Shown piece after piece: positions 25,960-34,441 of a DNA stretch of 58,574 nt. The first letter of the stretch is position 1. The number at the start of each line of letters is the position of its first letter. The notes beneath the pieces are model-generated. The model was not told where the DNA came from. It saw only the letters and a list, made by a program, of their open reading frames with translations, and did not search any database. The stretch is from Roseomonas sp. GC11 (GTDB lineage Bacteria > Pseudomonadota > Alphaproteobacteria > Acetobacterales > Acetobacteraceae): positions 1-58,574 of the forward strand of contig NZ_JANFNY010000030.1 in the NCBI RefSeq assembly GCF_024437745.1. The letters are read 5' to 3'. Both the position numbers and the translations under genes were made by a program.

Positions 25960-26910
25960 TTAGCGTGCCGTCGCGGCTGTGCCGCGCGGCGGTGTCGTGG
26001 CCGTGCCGCGCGGCAGTGTCGCGGCCGTGCCGCGCTGCGGTGTCGCGGTCGTGCCGCGCTGCGGCAATGCGTGCGGGTCGGCCAGTTCGTCCACCCGCGC
26101 CTTCAGCGCCATCCGGTCGAGCGACGCGAAAGGGATGTTGGTGAAGATGCCGAGCCGGCGGTGCAGCGCGGCGTAGAGTTCGTTCAGCAGCGTCGCGCGC
26201 TCGGTCGCGCTGCCGGTGAACTTCGCCGGGTCGGGCAGCGGCCAGGCAGCGGTGACGGTCGTCTCCCCGAAGTCAGGACAGAGCTGGCCTGCCACCATGT
26301 CGCAGAGCGCGATGACGAAGTCGATGCGGGGTGCCGCTACGCCGGTGAACTCGTCCCAGGACTTCGATCGCAGCGCCGAGACGTCGTGGCCGAGCGCCTT
26401 GAGCTGGCTCAGCACCTCTGGCAGCGGCCCACTCCCTGACGGCGCGGAACCCGCGGAGAAGGCTCGGAAGCGGCCCTCGCCGATGCGGTTCAGGATGGCC
26501 TCGCCCATGATCGAGCGGGCCGAGTTGCGCGTGCACAGGAACAGCACATTGAACACGGGCTTCTGCATGATGGCAGTCTCCCCATCGGTGTCGAAAAGTC
26601 GGTGCAGGTCACCGCAGCGCGCGGGATCGCCGCCGCAGCAGGCCTCGGCCAGGAAGGCGAGGAGCGCACGCAGCCGCGCGACCTGCGCGGCGTAGACCAG
26701 ACTGCGGCCGTGCCGCGTCGCGGCGACCAGGCCCGCGGCCTCCAGCGCCTTGAGGTGGAACGACAGGGTGGAGGCCGGCACGCCGAGCCGCACCGCGATC
26801 TCGCCGGCCGGCAGGCCGGAAGGACCGGCCGCCAGCAGGCTGCGCATCAGTTCGAGCCGTGTGCCCTGCCCGAGGGCGGTGAAGCCGGCTGCTGCCTCGT
26901 CATTATCCAT
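25960..26910 (-). CDS. ArsR-ArsC fusion: As(III)-responsive repressor joined to arsenate reductase
   Basis: A 316-residue fusion. Residues about 1-100 are an ArsR winged helix ([36 protein letters not shown]) with a likely As(III) site in [11 protein letters not shown]. Residues about 122-275 are a low-molecular-weight phosphatase-type ArsC with the CX5R loop in [11 protein letters not shown] and a DPAKFTGS segment. The last 30 residues are a low-complexity tail of PQRGT/PRGT units encoded by 24-base repeats. ATG 26910 lies just after an operator-like palindrome; the frame is open further back but overlaps that site. It is the first gene of the arsRC-GAPDH-arsJ transcript. Confidence 0.92.
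   Translation of the reverse strand: MDNDEAAAGFTALGQGTRLELMRSLLAAGPSGLPAGEIAVRLGVPASTLSFHLKALEAAGLVAATRHGRSLVYAAQVARLRALLAFLAEACCGGDPARCGDLHRLFDTDGETAIMQKPVFNVLFLCTRNSARSIMGEAILNRIGEGRFRAFSAGSAPSGSGPLPEVLSQLKALGHDVSALRSKSWDEFTGVAAPRIDFVIALCDMVAGQLCPDFGETTVTAAWPLPDPAKFTGSATERATLLNELYAALHRRLGIFTNIPFASLDRMALKARVDELADPHALPQRGTTATPQRGTAATLPRGTATTPPRGTAATAR
25964..26065. repeat. 24-base tandem repeat in the 3' end of the arsR-arsC fusion
   Basis: Units at 25979-26002, 26003-26026 and 26027-26050 start with GTGCCGCGC and differ at a few bases; partial units lie on both sides. Being a multiple of three, it adds 8 residues per unit to the C-terminal tail without a frameshift. Confidence 0.85.
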
Positions 26911-26911
26911 A

Positions 26912-26935
26912 ATTCCAGTATAGTCGAATTGGAAT
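26912..26935 (-). promoter_or_regulatory. ArsR-type operator at the start of the arsR-arsC fusion
   Basis: ATTCCA (26912-26917) and TGGAAT (26930-26935) form a 6-base inverted repeat with a 12-base spacer, directly before the ATG. This fits an autoregulatory ArsR dimer site and indicates a promoter separate from the acr3 unit. Confidence 0.65.
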
Positions 26936-26978
26936 CGCTGTGCGTGAAGCTTGGATGACGATACGCCCGCCACGGTGC

Positions 26979-28115
26979 CTAGGATGATCCCAGTGATCCC
27001 ACCGCAGGGTCTGCCCGGGCTGTGTCGAGGGCCAGCGCGCCCGAGATCGCAGCCACGGTGCCGCGTGCGGCCCGGGTGATGCCGGCCAGCGTCGCGGAGG
27101 CGGTCCCCGTCCAGTCCCCATAGCCGAGCAGCCAGAGCTGAGGCTCGCACGCCGCTCGTCCGTCCGGCCCGACCAGAGCCCGTCCGTCCGCCCCGAGCAC
27201 GCCGAGCGGCACAAGATGGTCGAGCGCCGGGCGAAAGCCTGTGCACCAGATGATCGCCTGGGCCGGCACGCGGGTTCCGTCGGACCAGACCGCGCCGTCC
27301 GCTTCGAGGCGCGCGAAGGGCCGCAGGCTGCGCGTCAGGGCGCCCCGCGCCCGCGCCTCCCGCAGGGGCGGCACCATGACGATGTCACCCAGACCGCCGC
27401 GTGGCTCGGGTGGCTGGCGTCCCTCGCGCTCCGCCTGCCAGCGGGCCGTCGCGCGCTCGAACAGGATCCGGCCGTCCACCTCGTCCGGCAGGAAGGTCGG
27501 ATCGCGCTCCGTCACCCAGGTGGTCCGCGCCACCTTTGACACCTCGGCGAGGATCTGCGCGCCGGAGTTGCCGCCCCCGACCACCAGCACGGCCTGACCA
27601 GCGAAGTCCTCCGGCCGCCGGTACTGCGCTGAATGGACCTGCCGGCCCCGAAAGACGCCGCGCCCTGGCACGTCGGGGATCCAGGGCCTGCCCCAGGTGC
27701 CTGTGGCGCTGAGGACGGCGCGGGAGTGCCAGGACCGGCCGTCCACGGCCTCGACCCGGAGGCGATCCCCATCGCGCCGCACTGCCGCCACGCGCACGGG
27801 GCGCCGCACCGGCAGCGCGTAGCGGGCCTCATAGGCGGCGAGGTAGCTCACCACTGTGTCCCGCGGCGGGTAGCCGCCGCCCTGCGGAGAGGGCATTGGC
27901 CAGCCGGGGAGTGAGCTCCATTGCGCCGGCGAGAACAGCGCGAGCGAATCCCAGGCGTGCTGCCATGCGCCACCTGGGGCATCGGCATCGTCGAGAATGA
28001 CGAAGGACAGGGGCGTTCGGCGGAGGAAGTAGCCGGCCGCGAGCCCCGCCTGGCCGCCGCCGATCACAGCCACGTCGAGCGCTTCCGGCGCGGCCACATC
28101 GGGCGCGTCCGTCAC
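26979..28115 (-). CDS. arsO: ArsO-family flavin monooxygenase
   Basis: A 378-residue two-Rossmann flavoprotein. The FAD fold starts with [17 protein letters not shown]; the NADPH fold has [13 protein letters not shown]; the ATG motif appears as [11 protein letters not shown]. ArsO-type proteins are found in ars operons; their exact reaction is not settled. The GTG start overlaps the acr3 stop by four bases (GTGA), so it is co-translated with acr3. Confidence 0.88.
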   Translation of the reverse strand: MTDAPDVAAPEALDVAVIGGGQAGLAAGYFLRRTPLSFVILDDADAPGGAWQHAWDSLALFSPAQWSSLPGWPMPSPQGGGYPPRDTVVSYLAAYEARYALPVRRPVRVAAVRRDGDRLRVEAVDGRSWHSRAVLSATGTWGRPWIPDVPGRGVFRGRQVHSAQYRRPEDFAGQAVLVVGGGNSGAQILAEVSKVARTTWVTERDPTFLPDEVDGRILFERATARWQAEREGRQPPEPRGGLGDIVMVPPLREARARGALTRSLRPFARLEADGAVWSDGTRVPAQAIIWCTGFRPALDHLVPLGVLGADGRALVGPDGRAACEPQLWLLGYGDWTGTASATLAGITRAARGTVAAISGALALDTARADPAVGSLGSS

Positions 28116-29170
28116 CTCGGCGCCGTCCGCGGGAACCAGCGTTGCCCGAGCCGCAGCGCGACGCCCACCAGCAGGATCAGCACCGGGACCTCCACAAGAG
28201 GCCCGATGACGGTCGCGAAAGCCACCGGCGAGGCCAGGCCGAAGGCGGCGATGGCCACGGCGATGGCGAGCTCGAAGTTGTTGGATGCCGCGGTGAAGGC
28301 GATGGCCGTGGTGCGCGGATAGTCGGCCTCGATCAGCCGCCCCATCCAGAAGGACACGACGAACATGACGAGGAAGTAGATCGCCAGCGGCACGGCGATC
28401 CGCAGCGCATCAAGCGGCAGCCGTACCACCTCGCCGCCCTTGAGGGCGAACATGGCGGTGATGGTGAAGAGCAGCGCGCCGAGCGTGATCGGCCCGATGC
28501 GCGGCAGGAAGGCCCGCGCATACCAGTCCTCGCCCTTCCGGGCGACCAGCAGGCGGCGCGTCAGGAAGCCAGCCGCGAAGGGCAGGCCCAGATAAAGCAG
28601 CACGGCCCCGGCGATGGTGGCGAAGGAGACCTCGACCACACGCCCCTCGAGGCCAAGCCAGGGCGGTAGGACCGAGAGGAAGAACCAGGCATAGGCGCCG
28701 AAGAAGAGCAGCTGGAAGAGGCTGTTGAAGGCGACGAGCCCCGCCACGTACTGGCCATCGCCGCGTGCGAGCTGGTTCCAGACCAGCACCATGGCGATAC
28801 AGCGTGCGAGCCCGATGAGGATCAGGCCGGTCATGTATTCTGGCTGGTCACGCAGGAAGATCACGGCCAGGGCGAACATCAGCACCGGGCCAATGACCCA
28901 GTTCTGCATGAGCGAGAGCAGCAGCACGCGGCGGTCGGCGAAGACCTGCGGCAGCGCCTCGTAGCGGACGCGCGCCAGCGGTGGATACATCATCAGGATC
29001 AGCCCGACCGCGAGCGGGATGTTGGTCCCGCCCAACGACAGCGCGTCGAGGGCCGCGGGCAGGCCGGGCACCTGCGCCCCCAGCACGACGCCGAGCGCCA
29101 TCGCGGCGAAGATCCAGAGGGTCAGCCAGCGGTCCAGGAAAGACAGGCGGCGGGGCACGGCGTCGCTCAT
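28112..29170 (-). CDS. acr3: Acr3-type arsenite efflux permease
   Basis: A 352-residue protein with ten predicted membrane helices. Family motifs include [41 protein letters not shown] (with the key Cys) and [17 protein letters not shown]. It extrudes As(III) across the inner membrane. ATG 29170 overlaps the arsR stop (ATGA). It differs from E. coli ArsB and is often annotated arsB. Confidence 0.95.
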   Translation of the reverse strand: MSDAVPRRLSFLDRWLTLWIFAAMALGVVLGAQVPGLPAALDALSLGGTNIPLAVGLILMMYPPLARVRYEALPQVFADRRVLLLSLMQNWVIGPVLMFALAVIFLRDQPEYMTGLILIGLARCIAMVLVWNQLARGDGQYVAGLVAFNSLFQLLFFGAYAWFFLSVLPPWLGLEGRVVEVSFATIAGAVLLYLGLPFAAGFLTRRLLVARKGEDWYARAFLPRIGPITLGALLFTITAMFALKGGEVVRLPLDALRIAVPLAIYFLVMFVVSFWMGRLIEADYPRTTAIAFTAASNNFELAIAVAIAAFGLASPVAFATVIGPLVEVPVLILLVGVALRLGQRWFPRTAPR

Positions 29171-29526
29171 GCGCGCATCTCCTCCGGACAGCAGGCGGCC
29201 AGCGGCAGCGCCGCCTCGATCAGCGGCGCACAGGCCTCCGGCTGTCCGCCGCAGCACTCCTCCACGAGGAAGCCGATCAGGTCACGGACGCCGCCCGCCT
29301 CGACAGCGTAGATGACCTGCCGGCTCTCGCGCCGGGACGCGACGAGGCCGGCCCGCGCGAGGATGGCGAGGTGCGTGGAGATGGTGTTGTGGGGGACGCC
29401 GAGGCGACGGGCCACCTCGCCAGCGGGAAGACCTTCCGGGCCCTGCCGGATCAGCAGGCGGAAGGCGCGGAGCCGGGTCTCCTGGGCAAGGGCGCCAAGG
29501 GCCTCGACGGCAGATGTCTCGTCCAT
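29167..29526 (-). CDS. arsR: ArsR-family repressor
   Basis: A 119-residue winged-helix repressor: [39 protein letters not shown], and a C-terminal cysteine cluster in [11 protein letters not shown] that probably binds As(III). ATG 29526 gives the family length; a frame to 29571 exists. It heads the arsR-acr3-arsO unit. It is similar in layout to the ArsR half of the fusion but clearly a different copy. Confidence 0.92.
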   Translation of the reverse strand: MDETSAVEALGALAQETRLRAFRLLIRQGPEGLPAGEVARRLGVPHNTISTHLAILARAGLVASRRESRQVIYAVEAGGVRDLIGFLVEECCGGQPEACAPLIEAALPLAACCPEEMRA

Positions 29527-29816
29527 TTGTCGAGAATGGCGGACGGAATGGGGGCGGGCAAGACCGGACATCCCTGTTTCGGCTCCGAGCCTGGGATGGC
29601 GTGTGTTTTCCCTTTCCCGCCTTGCGCCGGCCGCCCGGTTCGCGGCGGTCGTGGTCGCGGCGCAGTCACTGGGGCAGATCGGCGCTGTCCTCCTGCCCGC
29701 GCTGCTGCAGCATGACCTGGCGGCCCCGCCGGTCGCGCGCCGCCAGTTGCGTCAGCGGTCGGGTACGCGGCACATCCCGGCGCCGCCTTGATCCGCGTGG
29801 TGTCTCGGGGGGGCTG

Positions 29817-30066
29817 TCACCGCCCGCGCCCCACCACGCGGCGGCGAAGCAACCCGAGTGGCACAAGCGCGGTCAGGCCGGTCACCAAAGCCGCAACCAG
29901 CGCGGCCCCCGGCCCAACCCCTTCGATCCCCGCCGCGAACAGGAAGGGCGCTCCGGCGCTCAGCACGGTGCGCACCGCGGCAAGCTGGCCGAGCCGGGCG
30001 CCATAGCCCGTTGCCCCGAACAGGCTCAGCGGGACGCTGCCGCGCACGATGCTCGACAGGCCCGCG
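29817..30066 (-). pseudogene. C-terminal fragment of an MFS transporter
   Basis: Right after the stop of the Cys-tailed flavoprotein the minus strand reads GAGLSSIVRGSVPLSLFG then GYGARLGQLAAVRTVLSAGA and two hydrophobic segments, ending GLLRRRVVGRGR. This is the last part of an MFS protein with no start. Its N-terminal two-thirds have been deleted between here and arsR. Confidence 0.6.
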
Positions 30067-30068
30067 CC

Positions 30069-31478
30069 TCAGCCGCAGCAGGCGCCACGCTGCCCGTCGG
30101 GCACCGCTGCCACCTCCGCCGTCGCGCAGCATGGCGCCTCCGGCGCCAGCGCAGGCTTCGGGTCGCAGCAGATGCCCTGGGGGGTGACGGGCGTGCAGCA
30201 GGCAGCCGCGGCGCCCGCCGGTGCGCGGCCGGTCGAGCAGACCCCCGTCTCCGGCAGCACCAGCTCGACCCGGCGCGCCGCCTCGACATCGCCGGCAAGG
30301 AAGGCTGCGATCGAGCGAACCTGCTCATGCCCCGTCGCCATCAGAAAGGTCGGCGCGCGACCGTAACTCTTCATGCCGGCGATGTAGAAGCCCCGATCTG
30401 GATGGCGCAGCTCGGCCTCGCCATGCGGACGCACCGTGCCGCAGGAGTGCAGGTTCGGGTCGATCAGTGGCGCGAGCGCCGGCGTCGCCTCCACCGCCGG
30501 GTCGAGGCCGAGCCGCACCTCCCGCAGGAAGGAGAGTTCAGGGCGAAAGCCGGTCGCGACGATCACCCGGTCGGTCTGGACCGTTGTGATGCGCGCCTCC
30601 TGCCGGCCCATGATGGTGAGTTTGCCTTCGGCTTCGGCGATGCGGTCGATCAGGAAGGGCGCGAGGGCGGTGACGGCGCCGGTCTCGACCAGCGCCTGTG
30701 CGCGGGCGCCCAACTCGCCCCGCTGCGCGAGCCCGTCCTTGGCGCCACCGCCGAAATTCACCGCCCCGAGCGGCCGGCGGAAGGCCCATAGGATGCGCGT
30801 GCCCGGCGCCTCCTTCGCAAGTGCGGCCAGGTCCAGCACGGCGTTCATCGCCGAGTGCCCGGCGCCGACGACGAGCGTCGTACGGCCCGCATAGGTCGCG
30901 CGCTCGGTCCCGCGCACGTCAGGAATGCCAGAGGCGAAGCGCGCCGCGTGCTGCGTCTCACCGGGTGCGGGCATGCCGTGGCTGCCGGCGGGGTTCGGCG
31001 CATGCCAGGTGCCGGAGCAGTCGATCACCGCGCGCGCCTCGACCGCCCGCACGCCGCAGCAGGTTTCAAGGTGCACCACGAAGGGGGACGTGTCGCGGCC
31101 GGCCCCGCCGTGCAGCCGCCCGAAGTCGCGGCGCGCGACGCCCACGACCTTCGAGCCGGTGCGGATGCGCCCGCGCAGCGCCGCCGTCGCGGCCAGCGGG
31201 GCGAGGTAGCTGGCGACGAGTTCAGCGCCGGTCGGGTAAAGCGTGGGGTCGGGTGCCGACCACCCCTCGGCCTCGAGCAGCGCCCGCGCTGCGGCATCGG
31301 TGTTGAACGCCCAGGGCGAGAACATGCGGACATGGCCCCAGGCCCGCACCGCATGGCCGATATCGGGCCCGGCCTCCAGCACCAAGGGCTCGAGGCCACG
31401 GGCGAGGAGCTGCGCGGCGGCGGCGAGGCCGATGGGGCCAGCACCGATCACGACGATGGGTAGGCTGGGTGCGCTCAT
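30069..31478 (-). CDS. FAD/NAD(P)-dependent oxidoreductase with Cys-rich tail, ars island
   Basis: A 469-residue flavoprotein. The FAD Rossmann motif is PIVVIGAGPIGLAAAAQL; the NADP motif is TTLVVGAGHSAMNAVLDL; the ATG motif is VIVATGFRPEL. The last 60 residues are unlike the rest: Ala/Pro-rich with CC pairs in AACCTP, GICCDP, APCCAT and GACCG. Such cysteine pairs could bind As(III) or another soft metal (inference). AGGAG lies 6 bases before ATG 31478. It sits 62 bases after the PadR gene and shares an operator-like motif with it. The substrate is not recognised. Confidence 0.8.
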   Translation of the reverse strand: MSAPSLPIVVIGAGPIGLAAAAQLLARGLEPLVLEAGPDIGHAVRAWGHVRMFSPWAFNTDAAARALLEAEGWSAPDPTLYPTGAELVASYLAPLAATAALRGRIRTGSKVVGVARRDFGRLHGGAGRDTSPFVVHLETCCGVRAVEARAVIDCSGTWHAPNPAGSHGMPAPGETQHAARFASGIPDVRGTERATYAGRTTLVVGAGHSAMNAVLDLAALAKEAPGTRILWAFRRPLGAVNFGGGAKDGLAQRGELGARAQALVETGAVTALAPFLIDRIAEAEGKLTIMGRQEARITTVQTDRVIVATGFRPELSFLREVRLGLDPAVEATPALAPLIDPNLHSCGTVRPHGEAELRHPDRGFYIAGMKSYGRAPTFLMATGHEQVRSIAAFLAGDVEAARRVELVLPETGVCSTGRAPAGAAAACCTPVTPQGICCDPKPALAPEAPCCATAEVAAVPDGQRGACCG

Positions 31479-31488
31479 GGTGATGCTC

Positions 31489-31498
31489 CTTGATGCAT
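31489..31498 (+). promoter_or_regulatory. candidate PadR site before the flavoprotein gene
   Basis: CTTGATGCAT, identical to the sequence on the minus strand at 31998-32007 before padR. A degenerate ATCCATGC lies 12 bases away. It overlaps the space between padR and the flavoprotein start. Confidence 0.5.
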
Positions 31499-31539
31499 AG
31501 AGGGGTAAGGCATCCATGCGCGAAAAAACGCGATTGGGG

Positions 31540-31971
31540 TCACGTACAGCACGCTCCACCGGAGCGCTGCTCCGCCCGCGCACGGTCGGCGGTGGCGAAG
31601 GCGCGGCCGGTGTCCTGCAGGGCGGCGGTCGCCTCCATCCAGGCCTCCAGCGCCACGCGGAAGGCGGCGCGACCGGCGTCCGTCAGCGCATAGACCCGGC
31701 GCTGGCGGCCGCCGACGACCTCCTCGGTCGCGGTGACGAAGCCGCCGGCTTCGAACTCGCGGAGCACGGGGTAGATCGTGCCCTCGGTGGGGGAGCAGCA
31801 GCCATTGGTAGTGCGCTCGACCAGGCGAGCGATGTCATAGCCGTGCAGCGGCCCGTTGTGCAGGACCCGCAGGATAAAGAACTTGCTCAGGCCCATCTTG
31901 ATCGTGCCTGCCCAGTAGTCGCGGGAGGCATAGTCGACGCGGGGAGAAGGGGCACGACGGACAGGGGTCAT
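31540..31971 (-). CDS. PadR-family transcriptional regulator
   Basis: A 143-residue PadR protein: FFILRVLHNGPLHGYDIARLVE, then TEGTIYPVLREFEAGGFV and GGRQRRVYALTDAGRAAF. Cysteines occur as a pair just before the recognition helix (NGCCSPTEG) and as the last residues (ACCT), unusual for PadR and suggestive of a thiol or metalloid sensor. ATG 31971 is chosen; TTG 31998 is possible but would overlap the candidate operator. Confidence 0.85.
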   Translation of the reverse strand: MTPVRRAPSPRVDYASRDYWAGTIKMGLSKFFILRVLHNGPLHGYDIARLVERTTNGCCSPTEGTIYPVLREFEAGGFVTATEEVVGGRQRRVYALTDAGRAAFRVALEAWMEATAALQDTGRAFATADRARAEQRSGGACCT

Positions 31972-31982
31972 GCCCGGAAGGT

Positions 31983-32007
31983 ATGCATCGACCGTCAATG
32001 CATCAAG
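31983..32007 (-). promoter_or_regulatory. candidate PadR autoregulatory site
   Basis: Two ATGCAT palindromes (31983-31988 and 31998-32003) 15 bases apart lie just before padR; the second is part of CTTGATGCAT on the minus strand, which recurs before the flavoprotein gene. Confidence 0.5.
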
Positions 32008-32024
32008 CTATAAAATGATGACGC

Positions 32025-33230
32025 TCACCACGCCGCTGGGGCCTTTCGCCCCAGGGCAATAAAAACTGTCTGGTCACCCAGCAGGGCCTGCTCCCGCCGG
32101 ATAGCCCCCGTGAAGTGCCGGGCAAGCAGCCAGCGGGGCGTGTATCTCAGGGCTGCGTTGCGCAAGGAAAAGCCGATCGCTGAACGGGGCACAAACCAAG
32201 AGGCCGTCTTCTGGCTATGCGCCTGGAGCCGGGCGATGCTCGGGCGGAGTTTCGCTTCATGCCGTGCGAGAGCCGAAATCACGCTTCCCTTTTGCAACTC
32301 CTGCGCCAACAGGCAGGCCGAAGCCATGGCCATGCCCGCCCCCTGGCCAGAAACCAGGGTAAGGCAATGGGCAGCATCGCCGAGCAGGACCGCACGGCCC
32401 TGCGACCATCTGGGACGATCGATCATGGTCAGCGCGTCCAGATAGATCGGTGCCTCCTTGGGCAAGGCATCGATCCATGCAAGGGTATCGGGATGCGCAC
32501 CCCGGAAGGCCGCCCGCAGCACGCCACGGCGTTCGGTACTTGGGACAAAGCCCGTCTCGCGGGTCCGCCAGACATACAGTGTCGCCAGTTCGCCATCGGC
32601 CAGCTGGTAGGTTTCCGCGACACGTCCGGGCTCGACATAGGAGAGGAAGTCCTCGCCCAGGCCCAGGCGGTCAGGGATACGGAATGCGGCCGCGCGATAG
32701 CCGAGCGGGCGCTCGAAGCCTGCCTGCTCACCGAAAAGCTGGCGTCCCAGTGAGGATCGCGCGCCATCGGCGCCGATGAGCAGATCCGCTTCGAGCATGC
32801 TGCCATCGGAGAGCCAGGCGCGAACCTTGGCCTCATCTTGTTCCAGCCGCACCAGCGTGGTGCCCAGCCGGAGCGCGGTGAAGGGTGCTGCCGCCTCCTG
32901 CAGCAGCGCGACGAGTTCGGTGCGCGCCAGGGTCAGCCAGTCGATCCCACGCAACAGATCACGATAGCGCAGGCGGATCAGTTCACGCCCCGCACGGTCA
33001 CGATAGACGTTCTCGCCGATGTCGCGGCCCATGGGACGCAGGCGCGGCATGAGGCCAAGCTTGTCCACCGCGTGCAAGCCGGGGCCGGAAAGGCCGATCA
33101 TATAGCCGTCAGAGCGCAGGTCGGATGCCCGTTCGGCGATCGTCACCTGCCAGCCGGCCCGGCCGAGTTGAAGTGCCGCCGCAAGACCGGCAACCCCGGC
33201 ACCAAGGATGAGGACATGAGGCATCGTCAT
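32025..33230 (-). CDS. FAD-dependent aromatic-ring-type monooxygenase in siderophore operon
   Basis: A 401-residue group A flavin monooxygenase (PHBH/salicylate-hydroxylase fold). Motifs: VLILGAGVAGLAAALQLGRAG (FAD Rossmann), LLIGADGARSSLG (DG motif) and GRAVLLGDAAHCLTLVSGQGAGMAM (GD motif). Its ATG overlaps the stop of the RhtX/FptX-like gene (ATGA), so it is tied to siderophore uptake. It may modify an imported siderophore or its aromatic part to free iron; this is inference. The frame extends upstream to 33929, but that portion is a shadow of the permease gene. Confidence 0.85.
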   Translation of the reverse strand: MTMPHVLILGAGVAGLAAALQLGRAGWQVTIAERASDLRSDGYMIGLSGPGLHAVDKLGLMPRLRPMGRDIGENVYRDRAGRELIRLRYRDLLRGIDWLTLARTELVALLQEAAAPFTALRLGTTLVRLEQDEAKVRAWLSDGSMLEADLLIGADGARSSLGRQLFGEQAGFERPLGYRAAAFRIPDRLGLGEDFLSYVEPGRVAETYQLADGELATLYVWRTRETGFVPSTERRGVLRAAFRGAHPDTLAWIDALPKEAPIYLDALTMIDRPRWSQGRAVLLGDAAHCLTLVSGQGAGMAMASACLLAQELQKGSVISALARHEAKLRPSIARLQAHSQKTASWFVPRSAIGFSLRNAALRYTPRWLLARHFTGAIRREQALLGDQTVFIALGRKAPAAW

Positions 33231-34441
33231 GGCAGGGATTCCATCCGGGGCATGCGCGGTGTCAGCCAGGGAACAGCAAGAAAGGCGCAGAAGGCCGCCA
33301 GCATGAAGACAGGCGCATAACCGAGGGCCTGGGCCAGCAGGCCAGCGCAGAGACCGGCCAATGCAGCCAGCAGGGCATCGGCGCATTGCAGCAGAGTGAA
33401 GTCCACGCCGGGCTGGTGCCCATCCGCCCAATGCATCATGGCCGCGTAGAGGGCGACGAAGCCCATGGCGCCGAACAGGCCAAGAGCCAGGGCGAGGGCG
33501 GCCATGACGGCAGGGCTGGGCGCGCCGCCCAGGGTGGCCGCCGCGATGAGCGCGAAGATGAGGCCCTGGACGGCCAGCGCGCCCCGCATCACGCGGGCGG
33601 GTCCGAAGTGGCTGGCGAGGGCGCCAGCAGCCAGCGCGCCCGCCAGACCCACCGCGGTGCTGCCCACTCCATTGAGCCAGCCCTGCGCCGCCAGCGAAAG
33701 GCCTGCATCGACCAGCAGCGCGGGTGCCAGGGGCAGGGCGAGGCGCAGCCCCGCCTGCATCAGCACAACCCGCCCCAGCCCCTGGCGCAGCGCGGGCCGG
33801 GCCAGGGCATGCCGCAGGGCAGGACGCGGCGGTGACACGCCCCGCCCGCGCGGCGCCTCGGCAATCAGCGCCAGCGGAAGGGCGGCCAGGCCCAGGACCA
33901 AGGCCAGCAGCGCGACGGCCATCCGCCATCCGGCGAAGGCCGTGACGACCAGCGAGAGCCCGCCCCCCAGCATCATGCCGAGATAGGCACCGCCGATCTG
34001 GACCGTATTGCCCCAGCCCCGTGCAGAAGGCGGCAATTGCTCGATGGCGAAGGCATCGCAGGCGATGTCCAGCGTGGCCGCGACGAGCATGGCGGCCGCA
34101 AGCAGGATGAAAACCCGGCCGGGCGTGAAATCGGCGACGGCCATGACCAGGAGCAGAAAGACAGCCATGCCCTGCCCGGCAAGGATGATGGCCCGCGAAC
34201 GCCGCCGGCCATCCGGCGCGAGGCGCAACCGCTCCACCATCGGCGCCCAGAGGAATTTCAACGCCTGCGGCAGCATCATCAACGAGAGGAGGCTGATCAG
34301 TTCCAGGCCCTGCCCCTGTTGCCGCAGGATGGCAGGGAGTGCCTGGAAGGCGAGACCGCCGATGACCGATTGGCCAAGATACAGCCCACCGATCGCAAGT
34401 AGCACGCCGCCCGCGGAGGCGGCCTTGGCGGGAGGGCGCAT
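33227..34441 (-). CDS. RhtX/FptX-like siderophore permease (MFS)
   Basis: A 404-residue, 12-helix MFS protein. GGLYLGQSVIGGLAFQALPA and LMMLPQALKFLWAPMVERL fit the RhtX/FptX family, single-protein inner-membrane importers for rhizobactin and pyochelin. GWGNTVQIGGAYLGMMLGGG lies in the fifth helix. The four-base overlaps with the receptor gene before it and the monooxygenase gene after it make one coupled operon. Confidence 0.88.
   Translation of the reverse strand: MRPPAKAASAGGVLLAIGGLYLGQSVIGGLAFQALPAILRQQGQGLELISLLSLMMLPQALKFLWAPMVERLRLAPDGRRRSRAIILAGQGMAVFLLLVMAVADFTPGRVFILLAAAMLVAATLDIACDAFAIEQLPPSARGWGNTVQIGGAYLGMMLGGGLSLVVTAFAGWRMAVALLALVLGLAALPLALIAEAPRGRGVSPPRPALRHALARPALRQGLGRVVLMQAGLRLALPLAPALLVDAGLSLAAQGWLNGVGSTAVGLAGALAAGALASHFGPARVMRGALAVQGLIFALIAAATLGGAPSPAVMAALALALGLFGAMGFVALYAAMMHWADGHQPGVDFTLLQCADALLAALAGLCAGLLAQALGYAPVFMLAAFCAFLAVPWLTPRMPRMESLP

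Noticed and set aside
25964-26065. possible CRISPR-like array
   Set aside because: Units are contiguous with no spacers and lie in a coding frame; it is a simple tandem repeat.
31972-31998. TTG start for PadR at 31998
   Set aside because: It would place the start inside the candidate operator; ATG 31971 gives the normal family length.
32030-32055. hairpin CTGGGGC/GCCCCAG as terminator of the monooxygenase operon
   Set aside because: The stem lies within the last codons of the gene and no T-run follows on the minus strand.
33231-33929. upstream extension of the monooxygenase frame
   Set aside because: It lies inside the permease gene in another frame; the FAD motif begins three residues after the ATG at 33230.
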